Source: an uncultured Oscillospiraceae bacterium (GTDB taxonomy: Bacteria > Bacillota > Clostridia > Oscillospirales > Oscillospiraceae). Taken from it: a stretch of 6,334 nt of DNA. The stretch is from the NCBI GenBank assembly GCA_900758315.1, contig CAAERF010000056.1, forward strand, positions 1 through 6,334. Direction: 5' to 3'. Each line of letters opens with the position of its first letter. Position 1 is the first letter of the stretch. Shown here one piece after another: positions 5,302-6,334 of the stretch. The notes below the pieces were generated by a model that was given only the letters and a program-made list of their open reading frames with translations, was not told where the DNA came from and made no database searches. Position numbers and translations under genes: made by a program.

Positions 5302-6334
5302 ATGTTTGCGATGTTTTCAAGAATTTTGAAACTCTCCGGCCGTTATAAAGGCCGTATTCAAGGTGCATTCGTTTGTGCGTTTTTGGAATCCATTTTGTCA
5401 AAAATGCCAATCGTTCTTGCCTTTGTAGTTTTAAGCCGCTTTGCAGCTGACACACTGACCAGCCAGACTTGCCTTTATATCGGCCTTGGACTTGCCGCAG
5501 CAGTGTTGGTGCAAATTCTTGTTCATTACCTCAGCGACAGCCTGCAAAGTGCCGCAGGATATTTGATGTTTGCGGATAAACGCATGGAACTGGGCAGCCA
5601 TCTGCGGAAACTTCCGATGGGCTATTTTACTTCCGGCAACATTGGCAAAATCAGCTCTGTTCTTAGCACGGATATGGTATTCATTGAAGAAGTCGCTATG
5701 AGTACGCTGGGCAACATGATGGGCTATCTGCTGTCCTCCTTGATTCTGCTGGTATTCATGTTTTATTTGAACGTACAGCTTGGTTTGATTGCTGCCGCCG
5801 TCACGGTTCTGGCATGGCTGGTGTCAAAAGGAATGAACAAGGTTTCCCTGCGGGAAGCCGCAGAGCGGCAGGAGCAGAGCGAACGGCTGACTGATGCGGT
5901 GCTATCCTTTGTGGAGGGCATTGGCATCATCAAGAGCTACAACCTGCTGGGCGAAAAATCAGAAGAACTGACTGACAATTTCCAGCGTTCCAGAAACACC
6001 TCCCTTGCTTTTGAGCAGAAAATGACACCATGGACAATGAGCCTGAATATCCTTTATGGCATTGGTATTGCGGCGATTTTCGGATTGTCGATTGTATTGG
6101 AACAGCGCGACGCACTTCCGCTGGCCTATGTGCTTGGTGTTCTGCTGTTTGTGTTTGACCTCTTTGGACCGCTGAAAGCTCTTTATGGGGAAGCATCTCG
6201 TCTTACCGTTATGAATGCAGCCCTTGACCGCATTGAAGCAGTCCTGAACGAGCCTGAACTTCCCGACACGGGCAAGCAGCATCTTCCTGCACAGGCACAG
6301 CCGGGACAGCCAGAAGTTCAGTTTAACGATGTTG
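5302..6334 (+). CDS. Second ABC half-transporter, exporter fold (3' end outside window), YbtQ/IrtB-like partner
   Basis: An open frame runs from ATG 5302 to the window edge, giving 344 residues plus one base. AAAGGAGG (5286-5293) is 8 nt upstream and lies within the last codons of the preceding gene; the stop TAA 5299-5301 directly abuts the ATG. The visible part is a whole membrane domain with helices at about residues 16-42, 57-77, 134-155, 157-176, 247-267 and 272-292. It is followed by a linker with the usual ALDRIEAVLNEPELP pattern (about 307-321) and the first strand of the ATPase domain (EVQFNDV, 338-344). Walker motifs lie outside. It aligns by eye with the upstream half-transporter, for example KLPMGYF and GNIGKISSV (residues 103-119) against KLPLGVI and GTGTVKKLF (101-119), so it is a divergent paralogue and probable heterodimer partner. 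A full protein would be about 570-600 residues. Confidence 0.9.
   Translation, partial: MFAMFSRILKLSGRYKGRIQGAFVCAFLESILSKMPIVLAFVVLSRFAADTLTSQTCLYIGLGLAAAVLVQILVHYLSDSLQSAAGYLMFADKRMELGSHLRKLPMGYFTSGNIGKISSVLSTDMVFIEEVAMSTLGNMMGYLLSSLILLVFMFYLNVQLGLIAAAVTVLAWLVSKGMNKVSLREAAERQEQSERLTDAVLSFVEGIGIIKSYNLLGEKSEELTDNFQRSRNTSLAFEQKMTPWTMSLNILYGIGIAAIFGLSIVLEQRDALPLAYVLGVLLFVFDLFGPLKALYGEASRLTVMNAALDRIEAVLNEPELPDTGKQHLPAQAQPGQPEVQFNDV

Noticed and set aside
1..6334. Mobile element, CRISPR array, tRNA or toxin-antitoxin content
   Set aside because: No terminal inverted repeats, transposase or integrase motifs, regularly spaced repeats or tRNA-like folds were found; all long frames are explained by the transport operon and its regulator.

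Overview
The window looks like chromosomal or accessory DNA from a low-to-mid-GC Firmicute, most likely a gut Clostridia (Oscillospiraceae/Lachnospiraceae-like). The reasons are the strong AGGAGG Shine-Dalgarno sites 7-8 nt before nearly every start, the tight one-strand gene packing, and the gene families present. No taxon marker gene is present, so the assignment is inference. Everything recognisable lies on the + strand.

Layout: (1) 1-402, the C-terminal part of an AraC/XylS-type regulator, cut by the left edge. (2) 403-541, a regulatory intergenic region. It holds an 8-bp direct repeat at 21-bp period, a candidate promoter, a small palindrome over the -10 and a 13-bp perfect hairpin followed by a T-run. 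(3) 542-1144, a six-helix integral membrane protein of the Trep_Strep/MptD-type putative ECF S-component family. (4) 1145-1258, a structured intercistronic gap with a 14-bp GC-rich hairpin and a possible competing fold. (5) 1259-2032, the EcfT (CbiQ-like) transmembrane coupling protein. (6) 2035-3501, an ECF ATPase with two fused ABC domains. (7) 3517-5301 and 5302-6334 (cut by the right edge), two consecutive ABC half-transporters of exporter fold (membrane domain plus ATPase domain). They probably form a heterodimer and resemble the YbtP/YbtQ-IrtA/IrtB siderophore-import type more than drug exporters.

Working together: S component, EcfT and the double ATPase make one complete dedicated (group I) ECF importer. 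The two half-transporters would make a second ABC complex in the same transcription unit. All gaps from 1259 onward are 0-15 nt, so the last four genes are almost certainly co-transcribed, and the S-component gene probably belongs to the same unit. The visible piece of the regulator has a linker reminiscent of PchR/YbtA siderophore regulators. The most economical hypothesis is therefore a ligand-responsive uptake system for a metallophore, haem/tetrapyrrole or similar chelate. The substrate cannot be read from the sequence.

No RNA genes, insertion sequences, CRISPR arrays, attachment sites or origins were seen.
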